Assembly: GCA_001567165.1 (NCBI GenBank)
Contig: LNFQ01000046.1
Location: 1-34,235, forward strand
DNA length: 34,235 bases
From: Bacteroidetes bacterium OLB11
Lineage (GTDB): Bacteria; Bacteroidota; Bacteroidia; Chitinophagales; Chitinophagaceae
Direction: 5' to 3'
The notes under the pieces are model-generated. The model was not told where the DNA came from and did not search any database. It saw only the letters and a program-made list of their open reading frames with translations. Of the stretch, positions 25,877 through 34,235 are shown in pieces. Made by a program: the position numbers and the translations under genes. The first letter of the stretch is position 1. Each line of letters begins with the position of its first letter.

Positions 25877-27960
25877 ATGAAACATAAAATCATATTTTCA
25901 ATATTTAGCTTATTCCTTTTTAACCAAATGGCAAATGCACAAAAACTAGACAGAAGCATCAGACCTAAGGCAGGCCCAGCTCCTGAAATTCAAATGGGAA
26001 CCCCACAATCATTCATTTCAAGCAATGGAATCAAAGTGTTTGTAGTAGAAAATCATAAATTACCCATCGTTAACTACTCGATCGATTTTGACATTCGTCC
26101 CGAACTTCAAGGCGACATGACAGGGTACAAAGAAATGATAGGAGAATTGCTTACAGCCGGCACAAAAACAAAATCAAAAGACAAATTCAATGAAGAATTA
26201 GACCAATTAGGAGCTTCACTCAGCGTAGGCAGCGACGGAATTTATATGCAAACATTAAAGAAAAATAGTGATAAACTGCTTGCCTTAGCAGGAGAAATGC
26301 TGACACAGCCAAACTTTAGCCAAACTGAATTGGATAAACTAAAAAAACAAACCAAATCAGGATTGGCTCAGCAACAAGATGACCCCGAAGCAATGAGCCG
26401 AAATATCACTCAAATTTTAAACTTTGGAAAAAATCACCCTTATGGTGAAATTACCACAGAAAAAACAGTTGATAATATAAAACTCGATCAATGTAAAAAA
26501 TATTTCGAAACCTACTTTAGACCAAATGTAGCCTACATGGCAATCGTAGGAGATATCACTTTAGAAGAAGCCAAAGCACAAGTAGAAAAAAACTTTGCAA
26601 AATGGCAAAAGAAAGATGTGCCTCGTGCTACTTATCCTGTTCCCGAAGCTCAAAAATCACCAACAGTGGCAATTGTTAACAAATCAGGTGCCGTACAAAG
26701 CGTAATCAATGTCACTTATCCAATCAATATGAGTAAAGGACATCCTGATGAAATCAAACTCAAAGTAGCAAACGGAATATTAGGAGGAGGTAGCTCTGGT
26801 CGTCTATTCCAAAACCTTAGAGAAACACACGCTTGGACCTATGGAGCATACTCCTCTTTCCAATCAGACGAACTAGTAGGAGCAGGTCACTTCTCTGCAT
26901 CTTGCAATAGCACCACATCTGCTACTGATAGCTCAGTTGCCGAAATTATAAAAGAAATGAAAAAAATGAGCTCCCAAAAAGTAAGTAAAGAAGAACTAGA
27001 TGGATATAAAAATTATATGTCAGGCACATTCGCTTTAGGTCTTGAAGACCCCAAAACAATAGCTCGTTTTGCCATTCAAGAAAAAATGTATAATATGCCA
27101 AAAGACTATTATAAAAACTACTTGAAAAAACGTGGAAGCAGTGACAGCAGAAGATGTAATGACTGTATCTCAAAAATACATAGCACCCGATGTGGCCCAT
27201 ATTACTGTCGCAGGAGATAAAAGACAAATAGCAGAAAAACTAAAACAATTTGGCCCTGTTACAATTTATGACATCTACGGAAACGAACAAAAAGACGAAC
27301 CAGCACCAAGTGTGCCTGCAAACTTTACCCCAGAAGATGTAGTTAGAAAACACATCGCATCAACAGGTGGAGAAGCCAAATGGAAAGAAGTGAAAGACAT
27401 GACCATGGTAATGACAACCGAAATGCAAGGAATGCAAATCAATATTCAAACCATCCGAAAAGCACCAAACAAACTTTCTTTAGATGTCAATGCAATGGGA
27501 CAATCTTTCCAAAAAGTGGTCTTTGACGGTACTAGCGGATACATGACCATGCAAGGACAACGAAAAAATATGGAAGAAGCTGAAATAAAAGAATATGCAA
27601 GTGAAGCATCTATGATTCGCGATTTAAACTACTTAGACGGAAAACATACTATCTCATTAAGAGGCGTTGAAAAAGTAATAGACAATGCAGCCTATCAAAT
27701 CGAAATCAAATCTGCAGACGGCGATATTGTCAATGAATATTATGATTTAAAATCAGGATTCAAAGTAAAATCAGAACAAGTAGAAAATACACCACAAGGA
27801 CCAATTACCCAAACAACTTACTATATGGACTATAAAGATGGCCCTCTTGGATTAAAATTTCCAAATATGATAAAACAAACCGTAGGTCCTCAAACGATGG
27901 AAATGAAACTAAAAAGTATTCAAATCAATACAAACGTAAAAAGACGAAGTATTTAAATAA
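25877..27960 (+). CDS. M16 family non-catalytic subunit with C-terminal LolA-like domain (two frame breaks)
   Basis: This exported partner of the preceding peptidase has a signal peptide ending at NANAQ. The M16 fold lacks HxxEH and keeps GGGSSGRLFQNLRE in the second half, so it is probably substrate-binding rather than catalytic. After about residue 470 comes an outer-membrane lipoprotein-sorting-like domain (RKHIASTGGEAKWKEV, later YYDLKSGFKVKSE). The frame breaks at the A6 run 27125-27130: dropping one A joins YKNYLK to NVEAVTAEDVMTVSQ. A second break is at the A5 run 27938-27942: dropping one A gives the more typical ending NVKDEVFK and a stop at 27960. Corrected length is about 693. Read literally, the gene would be split into two fragments. 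Confidence 0.88.
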
Positions 27961-27980
27961 AATCAAAATCTTCAACTAAT

Positions 27981-28022
27981 AAATAGGCTGTTTCTTAAAT
28001 AGAGACAGCCTATTTATTTTTA
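27981..28022 (+). terminator. Rho-independent terminator after the M16 genes
   Basis: A 15-bp stem (27981-27995 paired with 28001-28015, a single G-U pair) encloses the loop TAAAT and is followed by a T-rich run. This is the strongest hairpin I found in the window. It should stop transcription before the ribosomal operon. Confidence 0.85.
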
Positions 28023-28179
28023 AAAAAATACTTTTTTCAAAATAAATTACAAAAAAATACACATCAAAAATAAATAGAATAAACCCCAAAAATGAAAGAA
28101 AAAGAGTACACTTGACCCAAAAAATAAACAAAGTCTAAAAAAATAAATAAAAAATTTCAAAATTCTTTTTAAAAAAAAA

Positions 28180-28210
28180 TTTGAAATATTAAATAAATAG
28201 ATTACTTTTG
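28180..28210 (+). promoter_or_regulatory. Canonical promoter of the ribosomal protein operon
   Basis: TTTG (28180-28183), exactly 19 bases, then TACTTTTG (28203-28210) followed by C: a full match to the Bacteroidota consensus TTTG-N19-TAnnTTTGY. The rpsJ ATG is 31 bases downstream in an A-rich leader. Confidence 0.8.
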
Positions 28211-28241
28211 CACTCCCAAAAAAAATCATAGGGTCAAAAAT

Positions 28242-28547
28242 ATGTCACAAAGAATTAGAATAAAATTAAAATCTTACGATCATAATTTAGTGGATAAGTC
28301 AGCAGAAAAAATAGCTAAAACTGTCCGAGCTACCGGTGCATTAGTAACAGGTCCTATGCCCTTGCCAACTGATAAAAAAATATTCACCGTATTGCGTTCT
28401 CCATTTGTAAACAAAAAATCAAGAGAACAATTTCAGTTGCATACTCATAAAAGACTAATGGATATACACACATCATCTGCCAAAACCGTAGATGCATTAT
28501 CTAAATTAGATTTGCCATCAGGAGTAGAAGTGGAGATAAAAGCATAA
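28242..28547 (+). CDS. rpsJ: 30S ribosomal protein S10
   Basis: S10 sits in the head of the small subunit and also serves as NusE in antitermination. The 101-residue protein shows the family opening [11 protein letters not shown], the GPMPLPT loop and THKRLMDIH. It is the first gene of the S10 operon here and has its own consensus promoter. An upstream tuf or fusA, common in other bacteria, is absent from this window; a protease pair lies there instead. Confidence 0.97.
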   Translation: MSQRIRIKLKSYDHNLVDKSAEKIAKTVRATGALVTGPMPLPTDKKIFTVLRSPFVNKKSREQFQLHTHKRLMDIHTSSAKTVDALSKLDLPSGVEVEIKA

Positions 28548-28550
28548 CAA

Positions 28551-28570
28551 CAAAACAAAACAAAACAAAA
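28551..28570 (+). repeat. Pentanucleotide repeat (CAAAA)4
   Basis: Four perfect CAAAA units directly after the rpsJ stop, continuing as CA. It keeps the leader unstructured before the hairpin that follows. Copy number could vary by slippage. Confidence 0.8.
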
Positions 28571-28579
28571 CAGATCATC

Positions 28580-28607
28580 GTTATCCACATTCATTTGTGG
28601 CGCTAAC
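28580..28607 (+). promoter_or_regulatory. Hairpin in the rpsJ-rplC spacer
   Basis: GTTA (28580-28583) pairs with TAAC (28604-28607), and CCACA (28585-28589) with TGTGG (28596-28600). The loop is TTCATT and there is an asymmetric bulge (T opposite CGC). No T run follows, so it is not a terminator. It may be an RNA element for ribosomal-protein feedback; this is inference. Confidence 0.4.
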
Positions 28608-28625
28608 TAAAAAAAATAAAACAGA

Positions 28626-29244
28626 ATGAAAGGAATAATAGGAAAAAAAAGTTGGAATGACCAGCATTTTCGAACCTAACGGAAAGCAAACCGCTTGCAC
28701 CATCATAGAAGCAGGTCCTTGTACAATTACACAAGTGAAAACACCTGAAACAGATGGTTATAGTGCTTTGCAAATTTCTTATGGAGAGAAAAAAGAAAAA
28801 AATACCAATAAACCATTATTAGGACATTTTGCAAAAGCAAACACAACAGGAAAAGCAATTGTGAAAGAAATCAGAAACTGCTCCATTGAAAAATCAATAG
28901 GAGATTCTATCACATGTGAAATTTTTGAAGAAGGAGAAGAAGTTAGTGTGATAGGCACTTCAAAAGGAAAAGGTTTCCAAGGGGTAGTAAAACGTCATGG
29001 ATTTAGTGGGGTAGGTGAAGCATCTCATGGTCAGCACGATCGTCAAAGAGCACCAGGGTCAATTGGTGGGTCTTCATACCCATCTCGCGTTTTCAAAGGA
29101 ATGAGAATGGCAGGACAAACTGGTGGCGACCGAGTAAAAGTAAAAGCATTAAAAGTAATAAAAATATTTCCTGAAAAAAACTACATATTAGTAAGTGGTT
29201 CAGTACCGGGTCATAATGGTTCAATCGTATTAATCCAAAAATAA
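28626..29244 (+). CDS. rplC: 50S ribosomal protein L3 (frame break after codon 8)
   Basis: L3 is an essential early-assembly protein near the peptidyl transferase centre. From ATG 28626 the frame reads MKGIIGKK and then goes out of register at an A8 run (28643-28650). With seven A it continues VGMTSIFEPNG into the conserved body, giving 205 residues, the family length. The body shows GTSKGKGFQGVVKRHGF, SHGQHDRQRAPGSIGG and the FKGMRMAGQ segment. The E. coli GSIGQNQ loop, target of PrmB glutamine methylation, reads GSIGGSS here. A start at the internal ATG 28657 would lose the conserved first ten residues. Confidence 0.93.
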
Positions 29245-29246
29245 TC

Positions 29247-29885
29247 ATGCAAGTAGAAGTATTAAATATAAAAGGAGAAAAAACAGGACGCAACGTAGAA
29301 TTGCCAAATGAGTTTTTTGGTATTGAACCAAACGACCATTTGATTTACCTATCAGTTAAACAATTTTTAGCAAATCGTCGTTCTGGTACTCATAAAGTAA
29401 AAACAAGAGCAGAAGTACACGGAGCTTCTCGAAAATTACACAAACAAAAAGGAACAGGAGGAGCAAGAAAAGGGAATATTCGAAATCCGCTTTATAAAGG
29501 AGGTGGTACAATCTTTGGACCAAAACCACATAAATACGATTTTAAATTAAATAAACAAGAGAAAAATACCGCCTTTTACTCAGCTCTTTCTTACAAAGCA
29601 AAAACAAATGATATTGTCGTAATCGAAGACATTCAGTTTGATGCTCCTAGTACAAAACAATTTGTAGGAATGGTCAATAATTTACAATTGAATAATGCCA
29701 AAGTACTATTCCTAATGGCAGAAGAAAATGATAATCTATATCTTAGTTCAAGAAATTTACCAAAAGTAAAAACAGATATATTTTATAACACAAATACTTA
29801 CGATGTTTTAAACGCTAGCAAACTATTGTTAACTGAAAATGTAGTGAAACAATTTTCAGAATCAGAAATGGAAGAAGTAGCTTAA
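29247..29885 (+). CDS. rplD: 50S ribosomal protein L4
   Basis: L4 lines the nascent-peptide tunnel and in many bacteria represses its own S10 operon. At 212 residues, it has the extended basic loop typical of the family (RRSGTHKVKTRAEVHGASR...QKGTGGARKGNIRNP) and the GPKPHKYDFKLN segment. It starts two bases after the rplC stop, so translation is likely coupled. The C-terminus has a short acidic tail (SESEMEEVA). Confidence 0.97.
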   Translation: MQVEVLNIKGEKTGRNVELPNEFFGIEPNDHLIYLSVKQFLANRRSGTHKVKTRAEVHGASRKLHKQKGTGGARKGNIRNPLYKGGGTIFGPKPHKYDFKLNKQEKNTAFYSALSYKAKTNDIVVIEDIQFDAPSTKQFVGMVNNLQLNNAKVLFLMAEENDNLYLSSRNLPKVKTDIFYNTNTYDVLNASKLLLTENVVKQFSESEMEEVA

Positions 29886-29906
29886 TTTAAAAAAAGAAAA
29901 AACAAA

Positions 29907-30203
29907 ATGAAAGCTTCAGAAATAATAAAAAAACCAATCATTACCGAAAAGGTAAACAAACAAACAGAAAAATCTAATCGATATTGCTTTGTAGTCGATA
30001 AAAGAGCTAATAAACTTGAAATCAAAAAAGCAATTGAAGACTACTACAATGTGAGAATAGTAGATGTGAACACCTGCATCGTACCAGCAAAAAATATCAC
30101 ACGTATGACAAAAGCTGGAGTATTGAGTGGAAGAAAGTCTTCTTACAAAAAAGCAACAATATCATTAGTAGAAGGAGAAACAATCGATTTATACGCATTT
30201 TAA
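29907..30203 (+). CDS. rplW: 50S ribosomal protein L23
   Basis: L23 lies at the tunnel exit and docks trigger factor and SRP. The 98-residue protein opens with KPIITEKVN and has the conserved block VVDKRANKLEIKKAIEDYYNVRI. Trigger-factor contact at the loop cannot be judged. It follows rplD after 21 A-rich bases. Confidence 0.97.
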   Translation: MKASEIIKKPIITEKVNKQTEKSNRYCFVVDKRANKLEIKKAIEDYYNVRIVDVNTCIVPAKNITRMTKAGVLSGRKSSYKKATISLVEGETIDLYAF

Positions 30204-30215
30204 TAAATAAAGAAA

Positions 30216-31052
30216 ATGGCATTAAAGAAATATAAACCAGTCACAGCAGGAACTCGTTGGAGAATCGGAAACGCATACGCAGAAATTACCACAAGTACAC
30301 CTGAAAAATCATTACTCGAAACTGTTAAAAAAACAGGTGGCCGAAACGCTCAAGGTCGTAGATCTATGAGATACATTGGAGGTGGCTCCAAAAAAATGTA
30401 TCGTTTAATTGATTTTAAAAGAAATAAAAAAGACATCCCCGCAACGGTAGCTTCAATAGAATATGATCCCAATCGTACTGCATTCATCGCATTGCTATCT
30501 TATGCTGACGGAGAAAAACGATACATTATAGCACCTCAAGGGTTAGAAGTTGGAATGAAAGTTATAAGTGGAGAAAATGTAGCTCCCGATTTAGGAAATA
30601 CTCTTCCAATGAAAAACATGCCATTAGGTACTATTATTCACAATATTGAAATGCAACCCGGACAAGGAGCAAAATTAGTACGAAGTGCAGGTTCTTCAGC
30701 TCAACTTAACGCAAAAGAAGAAAAATATGCCGTACTTAAAATGCCATCTGGTGAATTAAGAAAAATATTAATAAATTGCAATGCAACAGTAGGTACCGTA
30801 TCTAATTCAGACCATGCACTCGAATCAATGGGTAAAGCGGGTAGAAATAGATGGAAAGGAATCAAACCGCGAAATAGAGGTGTTGCCATGAATCCAGTTG
30901 ATCACCCAATGGGAGGAGGTGAAGGGCGTGCATCAGGTGGTCACCCTCGTTCAAGAACTGGTAAATACGCAAAAGGAGAAAAAACACGTAAGAAAAAAGG
31001 TTCAGATAAGTTAATCATAGTACGTAGTAACGGAAAAAAATTAGTAAACTAA
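30216..31052 (+). CDS. rplB: 50S ribosomal protein L2
   Basis: L2 is a primary 23S rRNA binder needed for subunit association and peptidyl transfer. The 278-residue sequence has the family opening [13 protein letters not shown], the [16 protein letters not shown] block and the C-terminal [18 protein letters not shown] with the conserved histidine, ending in a lysine-rich tail. Spacing to rplW is 12 bases. Confidence 0.98.
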   Translation: MALKKYKPVTAGTRWRIGNAYAEITTSTPEKSLLETVKKTGGRNAQGRRSMRYIGGGSKKMYRLIDFKRNKKDIPATVASIEYDPNRTAFIALLSYADGEKRYIIAPQGLEVGMKVISGENVAPDLGNTLPMKNMPLGTIIHNIEMQPGQGAKLVRSAGSSAQLNAKEEKYAVLKMPSGELRKILINCNATVGTVSNSDHALESMGKAGRNRWKGIKPRNRGVAMNPVDHPMGGGEGRASGGHPRSRTGKYAKGEKTRKKKGSDKLIIVRSNGKKLVN

Positions 31053-31066
31053 AAAATAAATTATAA

Positions 31067-31333
31067 ATGGCTCGTTCAATAAAGAAAGGTCCCTATGTAG
31101 ATGTAAAACTTGAAACAAAAGTTTTAAACATAAATGAAGGAAAAACAAAAAAAGGAGTAATTAAAACATGGAGCAGACGCTCTACAATTACCCCAGACTT
31201 TGTAGGACACACATTTGCTGTTCATAATGGAAATAAATTTATTCCAGTATATGTTACCGAATTTATGGTCGGTCATAAACTAGGTGAATTTTCTCCAACA
31301 AGAAACTTCAAATCACATTCAGGAAGTAAATAA
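31067..31333 (+). CDS. rpsS: 30S ribosomal protein S19
   Basis: S19 is in the head of the small subunit near the A-site finger. At 88 residues it has [12 protein letters not shown], the [22 protein letters not shown] core and [14 protein letters not shown]. It is slightly shorter than the E. coli protein (92), as expected in this phylum. Confidence 0.97.
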   Translation: MARSIKKGPYVDVKLETKVLNINEGKTKKGVIKTWSRRSTITPDFVGHTFAVHNGNKFIPVYVTEFMVGHKLGEFSPTRNFKSHSGSK

Positions 31334-31364
31334 TTATTAAAAATTTTAAAGTAAGTAAAATAAA

Positions 31365-31700
31365 ATGGAAGCTGTAGCAAGATTAAGAAATTACCCAACA
31401 TCACCTCGCAAAATGCGTCTTTTAGCAGACGTGATTAGAGGTATGCAAGTCGAAAAAGCTTTAGGTTTTTTAAAATATAACGCACAACATTCTTCAGTCC
31501 CTTTAGAAAAACTATTAGTGAGTGCTATCTCAAATTGGAAAAATAAAAACGAAGGCGTTGATGAATCCGACTTAATTGTAAAAACAATATTTGTTGACGA
31601 ATCTCGCACACTAAAAAGAATGATGCCTGCACCACAAGGACGTGCTTATCAAAAAAGAAAAAGAAGTAATCACGTAACAATCATCGTAGATAAAAAATAA
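31365..31700 (+). CDS. rplV: 50S ribosomal protein L22
   Basis: L22 contacts all 23S domains and its beta-hairpin lines the exit tunnel. It has 111 residues, with [17 protein letters not shown] near the start and the hairpin region [20 protein letters not shown]. It follows rpsS after 31 A-rich bases with no Shine-Dalgarno sequence. Confidence 0.97.
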   Translation: MEAVARLRNYPTSPRKMRLLADVIRGMQVEKALGFLKYNAQHSSVPLEKLLVSAISNWKNKNEGVDESDLIVKTIFVDESRTLKRMMPAPQGRAYQKRKRSNHVTIIVDKK

Positions 31701-31744
31701 TTAACTAACAAACTCTGTAAAAAACAGTAAGAAATAAAATTCAA

Positions 31745-32494
31745 ATGGGTCAAAAAACAAATCCAATAGCAAGTAGATTAGGAATTGTCCGAGGATGGGA
31801 CAGTAGTTGGTATGGTAACAAACATAACTATGCCAATAAACTAATAGAAGATAACAAAATCAGAAAATATCTGAATGCAAGGATCAACAAAGGAGGAATT
31901 GCAAAAATCGTTATCGAAAGAATGCTTGACAAACTGATAGTGACTATCCACACTTCACGTCCGGGAATCATCATCGGAAAAGGTGGTCAGGAAGTAGATC
32001 GTATCAAAGAAGAATTGAAAAAACTTACTGGAAAACCAGATGTTCAAATTAATATTCTAGAAATTAGAAGACCCGAATTGGATGCAGTTATTGTAGCCGA
32101 ATCAATCGCAAAACAAATTGAAGGTCGTGTCAACTACAAAAGAGCAGTGAAAATGGCTATTCAAAACACAATGAGAATGGGAGCAGAAGGAATAAAAGTA
32201 AAAGTAGGAGGTCGTCTAGGGGGTGCTGAAATTGCACGCTCTGAAGAAATCAAACAAGGAAGAACCCCTCTACATACTTATAGAATGGATATAGACTATG
32301 CAAACTTATTTGCACTTACAGTATATGGAAAAATAGGAATAAAAGTATGGATTTGTAAAGGAGAAGTACTTTCAAAAAGAGATTTAAACCCAAATTTTGT
32401 ATCAAACAACGATAAAAGAGTCGGCTTTGATAAACCAATGGGAGGAAGAGATAGAGACGATAGAAGATCATCAGGTAATAGACGTAAAAAATAA
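31745..32494 (+). CDS. rpsC: 30S ribosomal protein S3
   Basis: S3 forms part of the mRNA entry channel. The N-terminal half has the KH domain with the GxxG loop in [14 protein letters not shown], and the C-terminal domain has [15 protein letters not shown]. At 249 residues it carries a longer charged C-terminal tail ([17 protein letters not shown]) than E. coli S3 (233). Confidence 0.98.
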   Translation: MGQKTNPIASRLGIVRGWDSSWYGNKHNYANKLIEDNKIRKYLNARINKGGIAKIVIERMLDKLIVTIHTSRPGIIIGKGGQEVDRIKEELKKLTGKPDVQINILEIRRPELDAVIVAESIAKQIEGRVNYKRAVKMAIQNTMRMGAEGIKVKVGGRLGGAEIARSEEIKQGRTPLHTYRMDIDYANLFALTVYGKIGIKVWICKGEVLSKRDLNPNFVSNNDKRVGFDKPMGGRDRDDRRSSGNRRKK

Positions 32495-32529
32495 ACAACA
32501 TTAATTAACAATTCTTAGATAATTAGAAC

Positions 32530-32952
32530 ATGTTACAACCAAAAAGAACAAAACACAGAAAAGCTCAGAAAGGAAGAATTAAAGGAGACGCAAAACGTGG
32601 TGCAACTTTAGCTTTCGGAACATTTGGATTAAAATCTTTAGAGCCAAAATGGATAACCAATAGACAAATCGAAGCCGCTCGTCAAGCCATGACGCGTCAC
32701 ATGAAACGTGAAGGGAATGTATGGATTCGAATTTTCCCAGATAAACCAATCACCAACAAACCAGCCGAAGTGCGTATGGGTAAAGGGAAAGGAAATTTGG
32801 AATATTATGCAGCAGTCGTAAAACCCGGAAGAATCATGTTTGAAGTAGCAGGAGTACCGATGGACCTTGCAAAAGAAGCCTTAGCTCTAGCAGCTCAAAA
32901 ATTACCGGTAGCAACCAAAATTGTAATTAGAAGAGATTTTGTTCAAGCTTAA
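32530..32952 (+). CDS. rplP: 50S ribosomal protein L16
   Basis: L16 helps shape the A-site tRNA channel. The 140-residue protein has [15 protein letters not shown], a conserved [18 protein letters not shown] and [19 protein letters not shown]. It lies 35 bases after rpsC. Confidence 0.98.
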   Translation: MLQPKRTKHRKAQKGRIKGDAKRGATLAFGTFGLKSLEPKWITNRQIEAARQAMTRHMKREGNVWIRIFPDKPITNKPAEVRMGKGKGNLEYYAAVVKPGRIMFEVAGVPMDLAKEALALAAQKLPVATKIVIRRDFVQA

Positions 32953-32974
32953 ATAAAATTAAAAACATTTCAAA

Positions 32975-33193
32975 ATGGCAAAAAAATCAAAAAAAGTTAA
33001 TAAAATTCAAGAATTTCGTTCAATGAGTGAACAAGATCTTCAATCAAGCATAAATGAAGCAACTTTGCGTCTAAAAAAAATGACCTTTAGTCACGCAATT
33101 ACTCCAATCGATAACCCAATGGGGATTCGCATCAATAGAAGAGAAATTGCACAAATGCAAACAGAACTTAGAAGAAAACAACTTGGATTTTAA
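32975..33193 (+). CDS. rpmC: 50S ribosomal protein L29
   Basis: This small two-helix protein sits at the tunnel exit beside L23. The 72-residue sequence has FRSMSEQDLQSSINEATLRL in the first helix and the RREIAQMQTELRRKQLG end that marks the family. It has about eight more N-terminal residues (AKKSKKVN) than the E. coli form. Confidence 0.95.
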   Translation: MAKKSKKVNKIQEFRSMSEQDLQSSINEATLRLKKMTFSHAITPIDNPMGIRINRREIAQMQTELRRKQLGF

Positions 33194-33212
33194 TAATATT
33201 AAAAAATAAAAT

Positions 33213-33482
33213 ATGTCAGAAATTACAAATATAAGAGGCCGCCGTAAAACCCGTATCGGAATTGTGACCAGTAATAAAATGGAAAAATCAATTACCGTTT
33301 CAATCGAACGTAAAGAAAAACATCCGATGTACGGAAAATTCGTTAAAAAAACGAAAAAATTTATGGCCCATGATGAAAAAAACGAATGCAATATCGGTGA
33401 TCTTGTGAAAATCATGGAAACACGCCCACTTAGCAAAAACAAGTGCTGGAGACTAATAGAAGTAATTGAAAAAGTAAAATAA
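33213..33482 (+). CDS. rpsQ: 30S ribosomal protein S17
   Basis: This OB-fold 16S rRNA binder has 89 residues. Visible are [20 protein letters not shown], the [14 protein letters not shown] motif, [11 protein letters not shown] and the terminal [17 protein letters not shown]. It follows rpmC by 19 bases. Confidence 0.97.
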   Translation: MSEITNIRGRRKTRIGIVTSNKMEKSITVSIERKEKHPMYGKFVKKTKKFMAHDEKNECNIGDLVKIMETRPLSKNKCWRLIEVIEKVK

Positions 33483-33531
33483 AATATTTATACAAATTTG
33501 AACAAACTTCAGATTTTAAACATTAATAAAA

Positions 33532-33900
33532 ATGATACAACAAGAAAGTAGATTAACAGTAGCAGATAATAGCGGAGCTAAAGAAGTTCTTTGCATAAAA
33601 GTACTTGGTAACTCTGGTCAAGATTATGCACATATCGGCGATAAAATTGTCGTAACTGTGAAAGACGCAATGCCTGGTGGCGGTGTAAAAAAAGGAACTG
33701 TTGCTAAAGCAGTTATCGTAAGAACAAAAAATAAGCTTCGTAGAAAAGACGGTTCATACATCCGTTTTGATGATAATGCAGTTGTTATACTCAACCAAGC
33801 CGACGAACCTCGTGGTACTCGTATTTTTGGACCAGTAGCTCGTGAATTGAGAGATAAAGGATACATGAAAATTATATCATTAGCACCTGAAGTGCTTTAA
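33532..33900 (+). CDS. rplN: 50S ribosomal protein L14
   Basis: L14 forms an intersubunit bridge and is the site where RsfS binds. The 122-residue protein has the opening [17 protein letters not shown], the [12 protein letters not shown] loop, [12 protein letters not shown] and the terminal [11 protein letters not shown]. It begins the spc-like second half of the cluster after 49 bases. Confidence 0.98.
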   Translation: MIQQESRLTVADNSGAKEVLCIKVLGNSGQDYAHIGDKIVVTVKDAMPGGGVKKGTVAKAVIVRTKNKLRRKDGSYIRFDDNAVVILNQADEPRGTRIFGPVARELRDKGYMKIISLAPEVL

Positions 33901-33921
33901 ATAAATTAAAACTATCTAAAC

Positions 33922-34235
33922 GTGAAAAGTAGATTTAAACCAAAATATTCAATTAAAAAAGGCGACAAAGTGTGGTGATTTCTGGTGCTGATAAAGACAG
34001 AAAAACTCCAAGAACCGTTCTATCTGTTATACCGGACGAAAAAAGCCCAAAAGTATTAGTAGAAGGTGTTAATATTAAAACAAAACATCTAAAGCCAAAT
34101 GCTCAAACTCCTCAAGGAAGCATCATTCAACAAGAAGCACCTATTTCTTTATCGAATGTGCAAATCTGGGATGCCAAAGCTGCTGGACCCACTAAAATTA
34201 AAAGAGAACGCCAAGACGGAAAAGCAATTAGAAAA
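33922..34235 (+). CDS. rplX: 50S ribosomal protein L24 (frame break; 3' end outside window)
   Basis: L24 starts large-subunit assembly. From GTG 33922 the frame reads a normal N-terminus ending KKGDKV and then hits TGG TGA. With one base added (a G between 33970 and 33976, making GTGGTGGTG) it continues VVISGADKDRKTPRT, with the KOW-type core, VEGVNIKTKHLKPN and QGSIIQQEAPI, to the right edge without a stop. No ATG start is near, so GTG is taken. Unlike most other breaks in this window, a base is missing and the site is not an A/T run. Confidence 0.88.

Noticed and set aside
27132..27956. Separate lipoprotein-sorting gene starting at 27132
   Set aside because: Its first residues (EAVTAEDVMTVSQKYI) are the M16 end region, so it is the continuation of the upstream gene after a frame break.
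1..34235. CRISPR array, tRNA, rRNA, prophage or insertion sequence
   Set aside because: No regularly spaced repeats, cloverleaf-like sequence, rRNA core motif, transposase or integrase was recognised on either strand.

Overview
The window is AT-rich DNA from a member of the Bacteroidota (Bacteroidetes). The evidence is TAnnTTTG-type promoters, A-rich leaders without Shine-Dalgarno sequences, a TonB-dependent receptor with an N-terminal carboxypeptidase-D-like domain, an OmpP1/FadL plus SGNH-lipoprotein pair, a one-chain E1 alpha/beta 2-oxo acid dehydrogenase, tandem M16 peptidases, and a class-typical S10/spc ribosomal operon. A member of the Chitinophagales/Sphingobacteriales side of the phylum is plausible, but this is inference. 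No phage, insertion sequence, CRISPR array, tRNA or rRNA was seen. The standard genetic code fits throughout.

Layout. 1-310: non-coding, with a short tandem repeat. 311-3245 (minus): seven-haem/TPR lipoprotein, coaD and yqgE. 3287-3917 (plus): secreted PAP2 phosphatase, tail-to-tail with an HMG-CoA lyase (3914-4762, minus). 4886-6751 (minus): Nramp metal transporter fused to a universal stress domain. 6813-8825 (minus): CPBP protease, DUF2007 protein and cdsA in one unit. 8883-13010 (plus): prmA, plsY, E1 alpha/beta and a Nudix protein. 13124-14569 (minus): outer-membrane barrel and fabG. 14684-16381 (plus): double ABC ATPase. 16392-17351 (minus): GtrA protein and a lipoprotein. 17525-20109 (plus): FadL-like channel and SGNH lipoprotein. 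20147-24316 (minus): RNase H, TonB receptor and class D beta-lactamase-like lipoprotein. 24513-27960 (plus): two M16 peptidase subunits. A strong terminator and a canonical promoter then separate this from the ribosomal operon rpsJ-rplC-rplD-rplW-rplB-rpsS-rplV-rpsC-rplP-rpmC-rpsQ-rplN-rplX, which runs off the right edge.

The gene content is mostly housekeeping: phospholipid synthesis (plsY, cdsA), CoA synthesis (coaD), ketogenic/leucine catabolism, translation (ribosomal proteins, prmA) and envelope functions.

The most unusual feature is a set of nine apparent single-base frame breaks in seven genes. These include the essential rplC and rplX and both ends of the E1 and second M16 genes. In each case the conserved protein continues in another frame. 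Seven of the nine are explained by one extra A/T in an A/T homopolymer, one (RNase H) by a missing A in an A8 run, and one (rplX) by a missing G. Homopolymer indel errors in the sequence are the likeliest cause. Transcriptional slippage or ribosomal recoding at A-tracts is the biologically interesting alternative. I saw no convincing new biological system beyond this.
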